Positions 18,987 to 30,662 of a stretch of DNA of 34,173 bases are shown piece by piece. The stretch lies in the NCBI GenBank assembly GCA_002007425.1, contig MUGK01000020.1, positions 1 through 34,173 on the forward strand. Direction: 5' to 3'. Within the stretch, counting starts at the first letter, position 1. Each line of letters opens with the position of its first letter. Made by a program: the position numbers and the translations under genes. The notes under the pieces were generated by a model. The model was not told where the DNA came from, did not search any database, and was given only the letters and a program-made list of their open reading frames with translations. Source of the DNA: Chromatiales bacterium USCg_Taylor (GTDB taxonomy: Bacteria > Pseudomonadota > Gammaproteobacteria > JACCXJ01).

Positions 18987-19265
18987 CTACCTAATATCGA
19001 ATGCCGGCAGCCCATACGAAGCATCCTTGTTATGGACGGCTGGGTACAGCTGCGAAGCGCGGATTTCAAAGGCGGGTAACCCGTAGGCACAGCGTTTGTT
19101 GTGCACGGTTGGATAGAGCTTAGAGCCACGTATCTCAAATGCGGGTAGCCCGAATGAATCGTGCTGGTTATGCACGGTGGGATAAAGCTGGGTGCCTCGG
19201 ATCTCGTATGCGGGCAAGCCGTACGAGGCTCCTTTGTTTTGCACGGTCGGATACAAAGCGCTCAT
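18987..19265 (-). CDS. small four-fold tandem-repeat protein (92 aa, 23-aa units LYPTVHNxxxxxGLPAFEIRGxx)
   Basis: Four in-register repeats after MSA; repeated residues are conserved while codons differ between units. Confidence 0.82.
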   Translation of the reverse strand: MSALYPTVQNKGASYGLPAYEIRGTQLYPTVHNQHDSFGLPAFEIRGSKLYPTVHNKRCAYGLPAFEIRASQLYPAVHNKDASYGLPAFDIR

Positions 19266-19448
19266 GACCTGTTCCTCAACGCAGTTTTTCTGCTATGCCC
19301 AACCAATGATTAGATGTTTTCTGGATATTATCCTACGAATGGATATCACACCGTTGGTATCGTGACAATAAGGCCTTGTTTCGACAACCATTGTTTGTCT
19401 GTATATCATGCCTATTTACAAGGTAGCCCGGCTAGCACGCCGTCATTT

Positions 19449-19476
19449 GCTGACCCTCAAGTGGCTGACCCTCAAG
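19449..19476. repeat. 13-bp direct repeat gctgaccctcaag, period 15
   Basis: Exact copies at 19449-19461 and 19464-19476. Confidence 0.7.
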
Positions 19477-19596
19477 CAGGAGAATAGCTTATTGGATTCT
19501 TAAGACTACGAATGTCGGCTTTTTCGTAAAGGCGACCGGCCGCTTCTGGCCTCTAGCCGAAAGTCAAGCTGAGACACTACCATCCGTCGCTGGTTC

Positions 19597-20328
19597 TTAC
19601 GTTGATTCCTCGAAGCTTATTGGCAGGCCCACGCACAGGTCCAGCACCCTATCGGCGCGCCCCTGGTTGACGGCGATCTCGGCGAGCCCGTTCGAGTTTT
19701 CGTACCACATGGGATGTCCCACAGGAACGTCACTGAATGTTGTGGCCTTGGGCACGCTTTGTCCCGCGATTGTGATGGCGGCCTGCGGCGATACGACCGA
19801 GGCGCGCACACCGGTCATCGCGTTCCCGAAGTGGTCGAGGTAGACGATCTCATGGAGATCATCGGGCCACGCCGCATAATCGCTTAGCTCCAGCGGCTCG
19901 CATTGGGGAAATTGACCGCGGGTGAGGGCGGCGGCAACGGGCGCGTAGAGATCGCGGCCGTGAAACGTCGACGAGATCACCTCGGGGCGCCAAGTGATTG
20001 TCCAGGCACGGCCAGGTCCCCCATGCTTCATCACCGCATTAAAGATGCCGTTGCCGGGACCGACAAACCATTGTTCGCCGACTTGCACGACAATCGGTGC
20101 GTGCAGGTGGCTTCCGACACCGGGATCCACGACGCATAAAAACACACTGTTCTTCGGGAATCCGTGCCGATAGGCCGCGAGCAGATAGGCCGTGGCGCGA
20201 GGATCGTAAGTGGGCGCATTGGCGAAGAGGTTGACGACCTGGACCCCAGGCGCAGATTGATACAGCACGGAGATAACCTGACCGAGATACGGCCCTTCCA
20301 TCGCGTAATCCGTCACCAACACGATCAT
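19597..20328 (-). CDS. SAM hydroxide adenosyltransferase (DUF62 / SAM_HAT family)
   Basis: MIVLVTDYAMEGPYLGQ, VVDPGVGS, FVGPGNGIF, FHGRDLYAPVAA and YLDHFGNAMTG motifs. Confidence 0.92.
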   Translation of the reverse strand: MIVLVTDYAMEGPYLGQVISVLYQSAPGVQVVNLFANAPTYDPRATAYLLAAYRHGFPKNSVFLCVVDPGVGSHLHAPIVVQVGEQWFVGPGNGIFNAVMKHGGPGRAWTITWRPEVISSTFHGRDLYAPVAAALTRGQFPQCEPLELSDYAAWPDDLHEIVYLDHFGNAMTGVRASVVSPQAAITIAGQSVPKATTFSDVPVGHPMWYENSNGLAEIAVNQGRADRVLDLCVGLPISFEEST

Positions 20329-20436
20329 GACAGTCGATTGTCGAGAGGCGTAGCCTCGCTGCCACCTCCACTCACGCCCAGGGCTGCAGATTGCGGCGCT
20401 CGCCGGCGTCTCGCGGCCGCGGCGGCGTGGAGCGGA

Positions 20437-20847
20437 TCAGGAAGTCTTCGCGTCCTTCGTAGCGTCGGCGCCGGTCGCCTCTTGCGGTAAGGGCCGATCG
20501 ACGAGCTCGACCAAGGCCATGGGAGCGCGGTCACCGTTACGGAAACCGCACTTAAGGATCCGTAAATAACCACCGGGCCTCTCCCGATAACGCGGTCCGA
20601 GATCGCTAAAAAGCTTCGCGACCACCTGTTTGTCCCGCAAGCGGGCAAACGCTAACCGGCGTTTCGCCATCGTGTCTTGTTTGGCAAGCGTAATCAGCGG
20701 CTCTGCGGTGCGGCGCAGTTCCTTGGCCTTGGGAACGGAGGTCTTGATAACCTCGTGCCGAAACAGCGACACCGCCATGTTCCTGAGCATCGCCTTGCGA
20801 TGGCTGCTATTGCGGCTAAGCTGCCTGCCGATGTTGAGATGTCGCAT
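20437..20847 (-). CDS. rplQ: 50S ribosomal protein L17
   Basis: [28 protein letters not shown]; follows rpoA. Confidence 0.98.
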   Translation of the reverse strand: MRHLNIGRQLSRNSSHRKAMLRNMAVSLFRHEVIKTSVPKAKELRRTAEPLITLAKQDTMAKRRLAFARLRDKQVVAKLFSDLGPRYRERPGGYLRILKCGFRNGDRAPMALVELVDRPLPQEATGADATKDAKTS

Positions 20848-20850
20848 TCC

Positions 20851-21876
20851 TTAACTTCCTTCGGCTCCCGCCCCTTCAGCTCCGGCCGAGACTTTTTGCA
20901 AGCCCGGCGGCGGCCAATTAGCGAGCCGCATGCCGAGCGACAGGCCCCGTGTGGCTAACACATCCTTGATCTCGGTGAGTGATTTTTTCCCTAGATTCGG
21001 TGTCTTGAGCAACTCCACCTCGGTACGCTGGATGAGATCGCCGATATAGTAGATGTTCTCCGCTTTCAGGCAGTTCGCCGAGCGCACCGTCAATTCCAGA
21101 TCGTCGATGGAGCGCAGCAAAATCGGGTCGATCTCCACATCCCTCGTTCCCTGCGGCGTCGGCTGCTCGCCGCCGCTGAGATCGACGAAGATGGATAACT
21201 GCTCCTGTAAAATGCCGGCCGCCCTGCGGACAGCGGTCTCGGGATCCACGGTGCCGTTGGTTTCAATCTCCATGACCAATTTATCCAGGTCGGTGCGTTG
21301 CTCGACGCGGGCATTTTGAACCTCGTACGCAACCCGGCGAATAGGGCTAAACGAGGCGTCCACCTTCAAGCGGCCGATCGCATGCTCTTCCTCCTCGGCG
21401 TTCATCCGGGTATTCGCCGGGACATAACCTCGCCCGCGCGTGACCCGCAGCGTTAGATGGAGCTCCCCGACCTCCATCAAGGTCGCGAGATGATGTTCCG
21501 GATTGACGATCTCGACATCATGGTCTAGGGATATATCGCGCGCCAGCACATCGCCGCGGCCCTTCTTGTTGAGCGTCAACATCGCCTCGTCACGGGCGTG
21601 CATGCGTATCGCGAGGCCTTTGAGATTCAACAAGATGTCCGTGACATCCTCTTGGACGCCGGGAATCGTCGTGTATTCGTGCAAAACGTTTTCGATCGTG
21701 ACTTCCGTGACGGCACAGCCCGGAAGCGATGACAGCAAGACGCGCCGCAAGGCGTTTCCCAGGGTGTGCCCGAAGCCCCGGTCCAAGGGCTCCAATATCA
21801 TGCGCGCACAGCGGCTGCTCACCGCTTGGACGTCGATCTGGCGTGGCTTTAATAGACTGACAGTATTTGCCAACAT
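20851..21876 (-). CDS. rpoA: RNA polymerase alpha subunit
   Basis: [31 protein letters not shown]-terminal domain [38 protein letters not shown]. Confidence 0.99.
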   Translation of the reverse strand: MLANTVSLLKPRQIDVQAVSSRCARMILEPLDRGFGHTLGNALRRVLLSSLPGCAVTEVTIENVLHEYTTIPGVQEDVTDILLNLKGLAIRMHARDEAMLTLNKKGRGDVLARDISLDHDVEIVNPEHHLATLMEVGELHLTLRVTRGRGYVPANTRMNAEEEEHAIGRLKVDASFSPIRRVAYEVQNARVEQRTDLDKLVMEIETNGTVDPETAVRRAAGILQEQLSIFVDLSGGEQPTPQGTRDVEIDPILLRSIDDLELTVRSANCLKAENIYYIGDLIQRTEVELLKTPNLGKKSLTEIKDVLATRGLSLGMRLANWPPPGLQKVSAGAEGAGAEGS

Positions 21877-21895
21877 GCGAACTGGTCCCTCTCGG

Positions 21896-22519
21896 CTACT
21901 TCGAATAAAGCGCCACTACGAGCGATTCGTTGATATCCGGCGGCAGCTCGCCGCGATCCGGAACGGTTTTAAATATGCCTTCCATTTTCTTGGGATCGAC
22001 CTCGACCCACTCTGGGAATCCGTACTGTTCGGAGAGGGTCAATGCGTCCTGGATCCTAACCTGAGTCCGACCCTTCGGCGAGACGCTGATCACGTCATTG
22101 GCTCGCACTTCATAGGATGAGATGTTGGTCGCCTTGCCGTTAACCCATATAGCCTTGTGACTCACCAACTGCCGCGCCTCAGCCCGCGTCACCCCAAACC
22201 CCATACGGTAGACGACATTGTCCAGACGGGACTCCAGTAGCTTGAGAAGGTTTTCGCCTGTTGATCCCTTGCGGCGAGCGGCCTCCTGATAGACTTTGCG
22301 AAACTGACGTTCCAACACCCCGTACATGATGCGCAGCTTCTGCTTCTCTCTAAGTTGCAGCGCGTAGTCCGATATGCGGCGCTGGCGACTCTCCCCATGC
22401 TGGCCCGGGGGTTTGTCTAAGTGACACTTGGTCTCGAGCGGCCGGGCGCGGCTCTTGAGCGCGAGATCGACTCCTTGACGCCGGCTTAAGCGGCACGTCG
22501 GTCCGAGGTATCTGGCCAT
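21896..22519 (-). CDS. rpsD: 30S ribosomal protein S4
   Basis: [20 protein letters not shown]4 domain [11 protein letters not shown]. Confidence 0.98.
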   Translation of the reverse strand: MARYLGPTCRLSRRQGVDLALKSRARPLETKCHLDKPPGQHGESRQRRISDYALQLREKQKLRIMYGVLERQFRKVYQEAARRKGSTGENLLKLLESRLDNVVYRMGFGVTRAEARQLVSHKAIWVNGKATNISSYEVRANDVISVSPKGRTQVRIQDALTLSEQYGFPEWVEVDPKKMEGIFKTVPDRGELPPDINESLVVALYSK

Positions 22520-22531
22520 AGTCTCTCTCGT

Positions 22532-22921
22532 CTATACGCGGCGCCGCTTCGGCGGGCGGCATCCGTTGTGAGGAATGGGTGTGACATCAGTGATGTTGGT
22601 GATCTTGAACCCGGCCGCATTGAGCGCGCGCACCGCCGATTCCCGGCCCGGCCCAGGTCCCTTGACGTAGACCTCGAGCGTCTCGACACCGAATTCTTTC
22701 ACCGCGGTCCCGACCTTCTCGGCCGCGACTTGCGCCGCGAACGGCGTGCTTTTCCGCGAGCCCCGGAAACCGCTGGCGCCGGACGTGGACCAGCCGAGCG
22801 TATTGCCTTGTTTGTCGGTGATCGTAATGATCGTGTTGTTAAAAGAGGCATGGATATGGACCACCCCATCAACCACGATCTTCTTCGCCCGTTTGTGCGG
22901 ACGTGCAGGCTTGTTGGCCAC
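22532..22921 (-). CDS. rpsK: 30S ribosomal protein S11
   Basis: [35 protein letters not shown]. Confidence 0.98.
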   Translation of the reverse strand: MANKPARPHKRAKKIVVDGVVHIHASFNNTIITITDKQGNTLGWSTSGASGFRGSRKSTPFAAQVAAEKVGTAVKEFGVETLEVYVKGPGPGRESAVRALNAAGFKITNITDVTPIPHNGCRPPKRRRV

Positions 22922-22923
22922 GC

Positions 22924-23280
22924 TTATTTTCTGATCGCCTTGCGGGGTCCTTTTCGCGTTCGGGCATTGGTGCGCGTCCGCTGCCCGCGTACCGGCAAAC
23001 CTCGGCGATGCCGCAGTCCACGGTAGCAGCCTAGGTCCATCAAGCGCTTGATGTTCATCGATACCTCGCGCCGGAGATCGCCTTCGACAGGGTACTTGGC
23101 TATTTCGGCGCGCAGCGCATCCAATTGTTCCTCACTCAATTCCTTTACCTTGGCCGCCGGCGGCACGCGAGCCGCTCGGCAAATTTCGACCGCGCGATTA
23201 TGCCCGATCCCGTAGACATGGGTAAGCGCGACGCTCGTATGTTTCTGTACAGGTATGTTGACGCCGGCTACGCGGGCCAT
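22924..23280 (-). CDS. rpsM: 30S ribosomal protein S13
   Basis: [14 protein letters not shown]...[25 protein letters not shown]; start set to the internal ATG at 23280. Confidence 0.98.
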   Translation of the reverse strand: MARVAGVNIPVQKHTSVALTHVYGIGHNRAVEICRAARVPPAAKVKELSEEQLDALRAEIAKYPVEGDLRREVSMNIKRLMDLGCYRGLRHRRGLPVRGQRTRTNARTRKGPRKAIRK

Positions 23281-23327
23281 CGGGAGCACCTCTTAATCAT
23301 CTTGATCATAGTGACACCTTGGCGCAC

Positions 23328-23441
23328 TTAACCCTGCCTTTGCTTATGCCGCTTTTCGGTGCAGATGACACGCACGACCCCTCGGCGCCGCACAATCCTG
23401 CAACTTCGGCAAACCTTTTTTACAGACGTCCTAACTTTCAT
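23328..23441 (-). CDS. rpmJ: 50S ribosomal protein L36 (37 aa; below the ORF-track size limit)
   Basis: Manual translation [37 protein letters not shown] between rpsM and secY. Confidence 0.97.
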   Translation of the reverse strand: MKVRTSVKKVCRSCRIVRRRGVVRVICTEKRHKQRQG

Positions 23442-23450
23442 AATTTTTCT

Positions 23451-24793
<1,343 letters not shown>

Positions 24794-24794
<1 letters not shown>

Positions 24795-25228
24795 CAGTCC
24801 TCGATTTTGCCGCCCTGGGCTTCAATGATCGCGCGCGCGCCCTTCGTCACCGCAAGACCCTTGAGCTTCAGCGCCTTATCCAGCGTTCCGGTCGCAATGA
24901 CCTTCGCACGCTTCACTTGCCCGGCGACGAGCTTCGCGGCTTTGAGCGCGGCTAAATCGATGAAGTCCGCATCGACGCGGACAAGATCGCCCAAGCGCAC
25001 CTCGGACACGTAGCGCGCGCTTCGGGATGCGAATCCGAATTTCGGTAGGCGCCGCTGCAAGGGCATTTGCCCGCCTTCGAACCCGCGCTTATGGTACCCG
25101 CCCGCGCGGGCGTGCTGCCCTTTATGCCCACGCCCGGCCGTCTTTCCCAAACCCGAACCCATCCCCCGGCCGAGCCTTCGGCGCTCCCGCTTGGAACCCC
25201 GCGCCGGCTTCAATGTATTAAATCTCAT
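24794..25228 (-). CDS. rplO: 50S ribosomal protein L15
   Basis: [38 protein letters not shown]. Confidence 0.98.
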
Positions 25229-25229
25229 C

Positions 25230-25427
25230 TCAAGTTTCTTCCACCGCTAAGAGGTAGGATACCTTCGTTATCATGCCGCGGATGGCGGGCGTATCATTCA
25301 CGACGGTGCTGTGTCCGATGCGCCGTAGCCCCAAGCCTCGCACACACGCTTGATGAGCCGCTAAGCGCCCAATCACACTCCGCACCAGAGTCACTTTCAA
25401 GCGCCCTTGCGATTTAGGCGTCGTCAT
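25230..25427 (-). CDS. rpmD: 50S ribosomal protein L30
   Basis: Internal start [53 protein letters not shown]. Confidence 0.96.
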   Translation of the reverse strand: MTTPKSQGRLKVTLVRSVIGRLAAHQACVRGLGLRRIGHSTVVNDTPAIRGMITKVSYLLAVEET

Positions 25428-25938
25428 GGATCTCCTCAACCGTCTTGCCACGCTTGGACGCATACCAGGCGGGATCACGGATGCCGGACAGGCCCTTGAT
25501 GGTCGCCCTGACCACATTGACCTTGTTGGTCGTACCAATGCACTTGGCGACGACATTCTTCACTCCCGCCACCTCGAATACGGCCCGCATGGCGCCGCCC
25601 GCGATGATGCCCGTACCCTCGGGCGCCGGAAGAATAAGGACCTTGGCCGCGCCGTGGCGTGCGGTGACGGGGTATTGAACCGTGCTACTGTCCCGCAAGG
25701 AAATTGAGCACATACTTCTTCTAGCCTTCTCCATTGCTTTTTGGATCGCCACAGGAACCTCACGCGCCTTGCCGCGCCCGAAACCGACCCTTCCGGCGCC
25801 GTCACCGACCACCGTTAGGGCCGAAAAACCGAAGATGCGCCCTCCTTTAACGACCTTGGCCACGCGATTTACGTGCACGAGTTTCTCCAAAAAACCTTCG
25901 CTCGATTCGCTTAAGCTTTCTAACGCCATGCCCGCCAC
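25414..25938 (-). CDS. rpsE: 30S ribosomal protein S5
   Basis: [43 protein letters not shown]. Confidence 0.98.
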   Translation of the reverse strand: MAGMALESLSESSEGFLEKLVHVNRVAKVVKGGRIFGFSALTVVGDGAGRVGFGRGKAREVPVAIQKAMEKARRSMCSISLRDSSTVQYPVTARHGAAKVLILPAPEGTGIIAGGAMRAVFEVAGVKNVVAKCIGTTNKVNVVRATIKGLSGIRDPAWYASKRGKTVEEIHDDA

Positions 25939-25940
25939 AC

Positions 25941-26297
25941 CTAAAATTGGAGGCCCGATTCGCGCACCGCATTGGCCAGCGCCTTGATCCGGCCATGGTA
26001 CTTGAATCCCGATCGGTCAAATGCAACCCGCTCGAGGCCTGCCGATTTGGCGCGATCACCGACGGCTTTACCCACCATCACCGCGGCCTTTATGTTGCCG
26101 CCGTAGCCGATCTCCGCGCGTAGCGCCTTATCCAAGCTGGAAGCGCTGGCGACGACCCGAGCCCCGACCGGTGCTATGACCTGGGCGTAGATATGCCGCG
26201 GCGTTTTATGGACGCTTAGCCGATGCAGCCCCAGTTCTTTTATCTTCGCGCGAGTACGGCGGGCGCGTCTGAGCCGGGTCGTTTTTTTGTCCACCAA
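25941..26297 (-). CDS. rplR: 50S ribosomal protein L18
   Basis: [15 protein letters not shown]...[28 protein letters not shown]. Confidence 0.97.
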   Translation of the reverse strand: MVDKKTTRLRRARRTRAKIKELGLHRLSVHKTPRHIYAQVIAPVGARVVASASSLDKALRAEIGYGGNIKAAVMVGKAVGDRAKSAGLERVAFDRSGFKYHGRIKALANAVRESGLQF

Positions 26298-26309
26298 GTC
26301 CTTACCTCG

Positions 26310-26843
26310 CTACGCTTTCTTTGCTTCCTTACGCCTGATCACTTCGCCAGCGTACCGGATCCCCTTCCCCTTGTAAGGTTCCGGCGGCCGATACCTGCGA
26401 ATATTCGCCGCGATCTGCCCCACCTGCTGTTTATTCGCCCCTTTTACCACGATTTCCGTCGTACTTGGGGTCTGGATCGTGATGCCTTCGGGAATGTCGA
26501 AGTGAATCGGGTGAGAATAGCCGAGCGTGAGGTTCAATACCCTGCCCTGCACTTGGGCGCGATAGCCCACCCCGGTGATCTCCAGTTTTTTCTGGAACCC
26601 CGTGGCGACACCTTCGAGCATATTGGCTAACAACGCCCGCGTCGTGCCCGCGAACATGCGGCCGGCCTTGGAGCCATCCTTGGGTGACACGCACAACCTC
26701 TGGTCTTTGTTGATGATCTCCACCAAGCTTGAAAAGTCCCGTGACATCGTACCTTGAGAACCTTTCAGAATCACGGTCTGGTCCGTCACGGTGGCCTCGA
26801 CCTCCTTCGGGAGCAGTATCGGAATTTTCGCGACTCTAGACAT
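26310..26843 (-). CDS. rplF: 50S ribosomal protein L6
   Basis: MSRVAKIPILLPKEVEATV...YKGKGIRYAGEVIRRKEAKKA; true start taken at 26843. Confidence 0.97.
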   Translation of the reverse strand: MSRVAKIPILLPKEVEATVTDQTVILKGSQGTMSRDFSSLVEIINKDQRLCVSPKDGSKAGRMFAGTTRALLANMLEGVATGFQKKLEITGVGYRAQVQGRVLNLTLGYSHPIHFDIPEGITIQTPSTTEIVVKGANKQQVGQIAANIRRYRPPEPYKGKGIRYAGEVIRRKEAKKA

Positions 26844-26851
26844 GGCTACCC

Positions 26852-27247
26852 TCAGACGATGTAGCCCAGCACTTCGCCACCGATGCCGCGCTGGCGCGCG
26901 TCGCGGTCGGACATGAGACCCTGCGAGGTGCTCACGATGGCGATCCCTAGACCGCCGCTGACTTTTGGGATAGCGTTTTGCGCGCGGTAGATACGCAGGC
27001 CAGGGCGGCTGGCGCGCTCGATTTTCTCGATCACGGGCCGTCCTTCGAAATACTTGAGCGTCACTGCAAGCGCCGGCTTTCCATCGCGCTCCTGCCCGGA
27101 ATAGTCCTCGATATAACCCTCGCGCTTGAGGACCTCGGCAAGTGCGCTTTTTTGCTTGGAACCCGGCAGGACAATACAACGCTTGCCCGCCGCTTGTCCA
27201 TTGCGGAGCTGGGTGAACATGTCCGCAATCGGATCTTGCATGGTCAT
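26852..27247 (-). CDS. rpsH: 30S ribosomal protein S8
   Basis: [20 protein letters not shown]...[27 protein letters not shown]. Confidence 0.98.
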   Translation of the reverse strand: MTMQDPIADMFTQLRNGQAAGKRCIVLPGSKQKSALAEVLKREGYIEDYSGQERDGKPALAVTLKYFEGRPVIEKIERASRPGLRIYRAQNAIPKVSGGLGIAIVSTSQGLMSDRDARQRGIGGEVLGYIV

Positions 27248-27301
27248 ACGTTTAGCGTACCTTCCATAAACGATAATAGCAGGCCGTGACGGCGCGCATG
27301 G

Positions 27302-27607
27302 TTACCAACTTGCCTTGACCAATCCCGGGACGTCGCCGTTCATTGCGGCCAGGCGCAGCTTGTTGCGCGATAGGCCGAACTTGCGGTAAAAACCGCGCGG
27401 TCGCCCCGTAGCCCGACATCGACTGCGCAGCCGTACCGGACTCGAGTCTCGAGGCAGCATGTGTAGTTTCACCCGCGCCTGCTGACGATCTTCTTCGCTG
27501 AGCGTGGTGTCTTTCATCTGCGCCGATAGGCGCGCGCGCGCGGCCGCGTATTTTTTTACCATCTTCTGCCGCCGCAGGCCGCGATTGATGAGCGATGTTT
27601 TTGCCAT
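27302..27607 (-). CDS. rpsN: 30S ribosomal protein S14
   Basis: [24 protein letters not shown]-type N-terminus; [36 protein letters not shown] ribosome-binding region. Confidence 0.97.
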   Translation of the reverse strand: MAKTSLINRGLRRQKMVKKYAAARARLSAQMKDTTLSEEDRQQARVKLHMLPRDSSPVRLRSRCRATGRPRGFYRKFGLSRNKLRLAAMNGDVPGLVKASW

Positions 27608-27625
27608 TTCTTTACCTTGGGCTCA

Positions 27626-27809
27626 GAGCTTGTGAAATAATCTACTGCGCTCGGGATCTCGCGTTCCGGCGGTGCTAGGAACCCTCATGTATTTCCACAT
27701 CCACTCCGGTGCGCTCCGGCGGAAAGCCAGGGCCAGGGAGTGGCCCTGTTTGGCGCGCCGAGGATGCAACGCGATCTCTCTTCGCTCGCGACGATTTTTT
27801 CACAAGCTC
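27626..27809. mobile_element. MITE-like non-coding element between rplE and rpsN
   Basis: Termini GAGCTTGTGAAATAATC (27626-27642) and reverse complement GAGCTTGTGAAAAAATC (27793-27809), 16/17 identical; flanked by TCA at 27623-27625 and 27810-27812; no ORF required by synteny. Confidence 0.72.
27728..27748. repeat. perfect 8-bp stem-loop inside the MITE-like element
   Basis: cagggcca - gggag - tggccctg. Confidence 0.7.
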
Positions 27810-28349
27810 TCAGTGACGCAGCGGAAGCTTGAACGCGGTCAGCAAGGCCCGCGCTTCATCGTCCGTCCTTGCGGTAGTGGTAATACAGATATCCAAGCCC
27901 CGGATCACGTCGATCTTGTCGTAATCGATTTCCGGAAAAATAATCTGCTCCTTCACGCCGAAGCTGTAATTCCCTCGTCCGTCGAAGGCACGGCCGCTCA
28001 AGCCGCGAAAATCGCGGATCCTCGGTATCGCGATATTGATCAAGCGATCCAAAAACTCATACATGCGTTCGCTCCGCAGAGTCACCTTGCAGCCGATAGG
28101 CCAGCCGTCCCGGATCTTGAAGTTGGCAATCGATTTACGCGCTCGCGTCACCACCGGTTTCTGACCGGCGATCCGCGTTAAATCGTCGACCGCATGGTCA
28201 ATAATTTTCTTATCCGCCACCGCTTCGCCAAGTCCCATGTTCAGCGTGATTTTGATAATCCGGGGGACCGCCATGACGCTCTTGTACCCATACGCCTTTT
28301 GCAACTCTGCGACGATGGTTTCGCGATAAATTGTACGCAACCGGGGCAT
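27810..28349 (-). CDS. rplE: 50S ribosomal protein L5
   Basis: [26 protein letters not shown]...[20 protein letters not shown]. Confidence 0.98.
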   Translation of the reverse strand: MPRLRTIYRETIVAELQKAYGYKSVMAVPRIIKITLNMGLGEAVADKKIIDHAVDDLTRIAGQKPVVTRARKSIANFKIRDGWPIGCKVTLRSERMYEFLDRLINIAIPRIRDFRGLSGRAFDGRGNYSFGVKEQIIFPEIDYDKIDVIRGLDICITTTARTDDEARALLTAFKLPLRH

Positions 28350-28362
28350 GCCAACACCTGTG

Positions 28363-28680
28363 TTAGGTCTCTACTACTTCCCCCGAGGATTTGAAATAGC
28401 GCACCTTGCGGCCGTCCTCGAGTACTTTGAAGCCGACCTTGTCGGCCTTTTTCGTCTGGGGGTTATATAGCGCCACATTGGAGATATGGATGGGCGCTTC
28501 CTTCTCGACGATCCCGCCCGCGGTGCCCGAGCGCGGGTTAGGCCGGGTGTGGCGCTTTACCATATTGGCGCTCTCGACCACGACCCTGTCATTGGGGAAA
28601 ACGCGCGTCACCACCCCGCGGTGGCCTTTCGATTTACCCACGGAGATGACGACTTGATCACCTTTTTTGATCTTACGCAT
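28363..28680 (-). CDS. rplX: 50S ribosomal protein L24
   Basis: [24 protein letters not shown] (KOW motif). Confidence 0.98.
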   Translation of the reverse strand: MRKIKKGDQVVISVGKSKGHRGVVTRVFPNDRVVVESANMVKRHTRPNPRSGTAGGIVEKEAPIHISNVALYNPQTKKADKVGFKVLEDGRKVRYFKSSGEVVET

Positions 28681-28688
28681 TGCTCGAC

Positions 28689-29057
28689 TCAGAGTACTTC
28701 AGGCGCTAACGAGATGATGCGCATAAACCGCTGGGTACGCAGCTCCCGCGTGACCGGGCCAAAAACCCGTGTCCCGATAGGTTGCAACTGCTTATCCAAT
28801 AACACCGCGGCATTACCATCGAATCGGATTACCGATCCGTCCGCTCGCCGCACTCCCTTTTTCGTACGCACGACCACCGCGTCATACACCTCGCCCTTTT
28901 TTACCTTGCCCCGAGGGATGGCCTCCTTAATCGTGACTTTTATGATATCGCCGACATAAGCATATCTGCGCTTTGACCCGCCCAAAACCTTTATACACAT
29001 CAAGCGCCGCGCTCCGCTGTTGTCGGCCGCATCCAAATTCGATTGCATCTGTATCAT
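28689..29057 (-). CDS. rplN: 50S ribosomal protein L14
   Basis: [33 protein letters not shown]. Confidence 0.99.
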   Translation of the reverse strand: MIQMQSNLDAADNSGARRLMCIKVLGGSKRRYAYVGDIIKVTIKEAIPRGKVKKGEVYDAVVVRTKKGVRRADGSVIRFDGNAAVLLDKQLQPIGTRVFGPVTRELRTQRFMRIISLAPEVL

Positions 29058-29084
29058 CGGTCAGTTCCTGGCCATGACCATGGC

Positions 29085-29351
29085 TCAAAGCTCCACGGCA
29101 CGCTCGATAAGCTTTTGAACGCGCCAGCTTTTCCGCTTCGAGATCGGCCGACACTCCTCGATAGCCACCGTATCCCCTTGCTTACAGGTACTGGCTTCGT
29201 CGTGGGCGAGCAACTTCGTCGAACGGCGTATGTATTTCTTGTACAAGGGGTGCAATACCTTGCGCTCGACGAGCACGGCAACGGTTTTTTGCATCTTATC
29301 GCTGACCACCTGACCGATCAGGATCCGCGGCGCTCTTAACGGCTCATTCAC
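29085..29351 (-). CDS. rpsQ: 30S ribosomal protein S17
   Basis: [40 protein letters not shown]. Confidence 0.98.
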   Translation of the reverse strand: MNEPLRAPRILIGQVVSDKMQKTVAVLVERKVLHPLYKKYIRRSTKLLAHDEASTCKQGDTVAIEECRPISKRKSWRVQKLIERAVEL

Positions 29352-29551
29352 GCGGACTCGCCTTGCTTCAGCTCGTGAAGCACGGTCTTCACGCGGGCGA
29401 TCTCCCGTCTCACACCCTGGAGCCGGGTTGGCCTTACCGTTTGACCGGCGCCTCTTTGCATACGCAAATTAAATTGCTCCCGCCGCAGGTCCAATAATAG
29501 ACTTTGCAGCTCGCCGGGTTGTTTTTTCCTCAGTTCGTTCGCTTGCATCAT
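29348..29551 (-). CDS. rpmC: 50S ribosomal protein L29
   Basis: [28 protein letters not shown]; between rplP and rpsQ. Confidence 0.97.
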   Translation of the reverse strand: MMQANELRKKQPGELQSLLLDLRREQFNLRMQRGAGQTVRPTRLQGVRREIARVKTVLHELKQGESA

Positions 29552-29961
29552 AACAGCGTCCGACTCGCCATCGTGGTATTCACGGGGAGTTTAGCCCCTG
29601 CCAAGCGAAACGCTTCGCGCGCGATATCGGCGGGCACGCCTTCCACTTCGTACAGTACGCGGCCCGCTTGCACCTGCGCGACCCAATACTCCACGTTTCC
29701 CTTTCCTTTGCCTTGCCTGACTTCCAAGGGTTTGGTCGTGATGGGTTTGTCGGGGAACACTCGAATCCACAGTTTGCCGCCCCGCTTCACATGGCGCGAA
29801 ATCGCGCGCCGCGCCGCTTCCAACTGGCGCGCCGTGATGCGTCCCGCCGTGGTGGCTTTTAACCCATACTCGCCAAAGCTTACGCGTAGGCCCGTGGTCG
29901 CCATACCGCGATTGCGGCCCTTTTGCTGCTTGCGATACTTCGTTTGCTTAGGTTGAAGCAT
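29548..29961 (-). CDS. rplP: 50S ribosomal protein L16
   Basis: [19 protein letters not shown]...[29 protein letters not shown]. Confidence 0.99.
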   Translation of the reverse strand: MLQPKQTKYRKQQKGRNRGMATTGLRVSFGEYGLKATTAGRITARQLEAARRAISRHVKRGGKLWIRVFPDKPITTKPLEVRQGKGKGNVEYWVAQVQAGRVLYEVEGVPADIAREAFRLAGAKLPVNTTMASRTLL

Positions 29962-29974
29962 AACGCTTAGCCGA

Positions 29975-30652
29975 TTAACGAGGCAGGGCTCCGTCCACGC
30001 TCCGATCTTCGATCGCTACCGCGCGATCTATCACCTCACCTTTGAAGATCCAAACCTTCACGCCTATCACGCCGTAGGTCGTCTTGGCCTCCGCTAAACC
30101 GTAATCGATGTCCGCCCGCAAGGTGTGCAAGGGCACGCGCCCTTCCCGGTACCACTCGGAACGGGCGATCTCCGCGCCGTTGAGCCTTCCGGCGACGTGG
30201 ATCTTGATCCCCTGCGCCCCGAGCCTCATGGCGTTAGTCACCGCCCGTTTCATCGCCCGCCGGAACATGATACGGCGCTCGAGCTGACCCGCGACACTCT
30301 CCGCAACGAGATAAGCATCCAGTTCTGGTTTACGGATCTCCTCGACGCTGATCTGCACCGGCACGCCCATCAACCCCGACACTTGCTTGCGCAGCGACTC
30401 GATGTCTTCACCTTTTTTGCCGATGACGATACCGGGTCTCGCCGTATGAATAATGATGCGCGCATTGTTCGCCGGCCGTTCTATTTGGATGCGGCTGACC
30501 GAGGCCTGCCTCAGTTTCTTGTGCAAGAACTCGCGCACGGCGAGATCCATATTTAGATAATCCGCGTACTTCTTCGAATCGACATACCATTTCGACGACC
30601 AGTCTTTGACGATCCCGAGCCGTATACCTGTTGGATGAACCTTCTGTCCCAT
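29975..30652 (-). CDS. rpsC: 30S ribosomal protein S3
   Basis: [35 protein letters not shown] domain [14 protein letters not shown]. Confidence 0.99.
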   Translation of the reverse strand: MGQKVHPTGIRLGIVKDWSSKWYVDSKKYADYLNMDLAVREFLHKKLRQASVSRIQIERPANNARIIIHTARPGIVIGKKGEDIESLRKQVSGLMGVPVQISVEEIRKPELDAYLVAESVAGQLERRIMFRRAMKRAVTNAMRLGAQGIKIHVAGRLNGAEIARSEWYREGRVPLHTLRADIDYGLAEAKTTYGVIGVKVWIFKGEVIDRAVAIEDRSVDGALPR

Positions 30653-30662
30653 GGCTATCTCG

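Noticed and set aside
18836-19138. Second repeat-bearing ORF on the minus strand
   Set aside because: It is an alternate-frame reading of the 69-bp repeats; the 18987-19265 frame is the conserved one.
18987-19265. CRISPR array or DNA-level tandem repeat
   Set aside because: Units are contiguous with no spacers and differ at synonymous positions; the periodicity is that of a protein repeat.
26844-27179. N-terminal extension of rplF to a 289-aa protein
   Set aside because: The extension is the out-of-frame shadow of rpsH; L6 begins at MSRVAKIP (26843).
27672-28181. 169-aa plus-strand ORF starting inside the MITE-like element
   Set aside because: Most of it is antisense to rplE; no start-site or family support.
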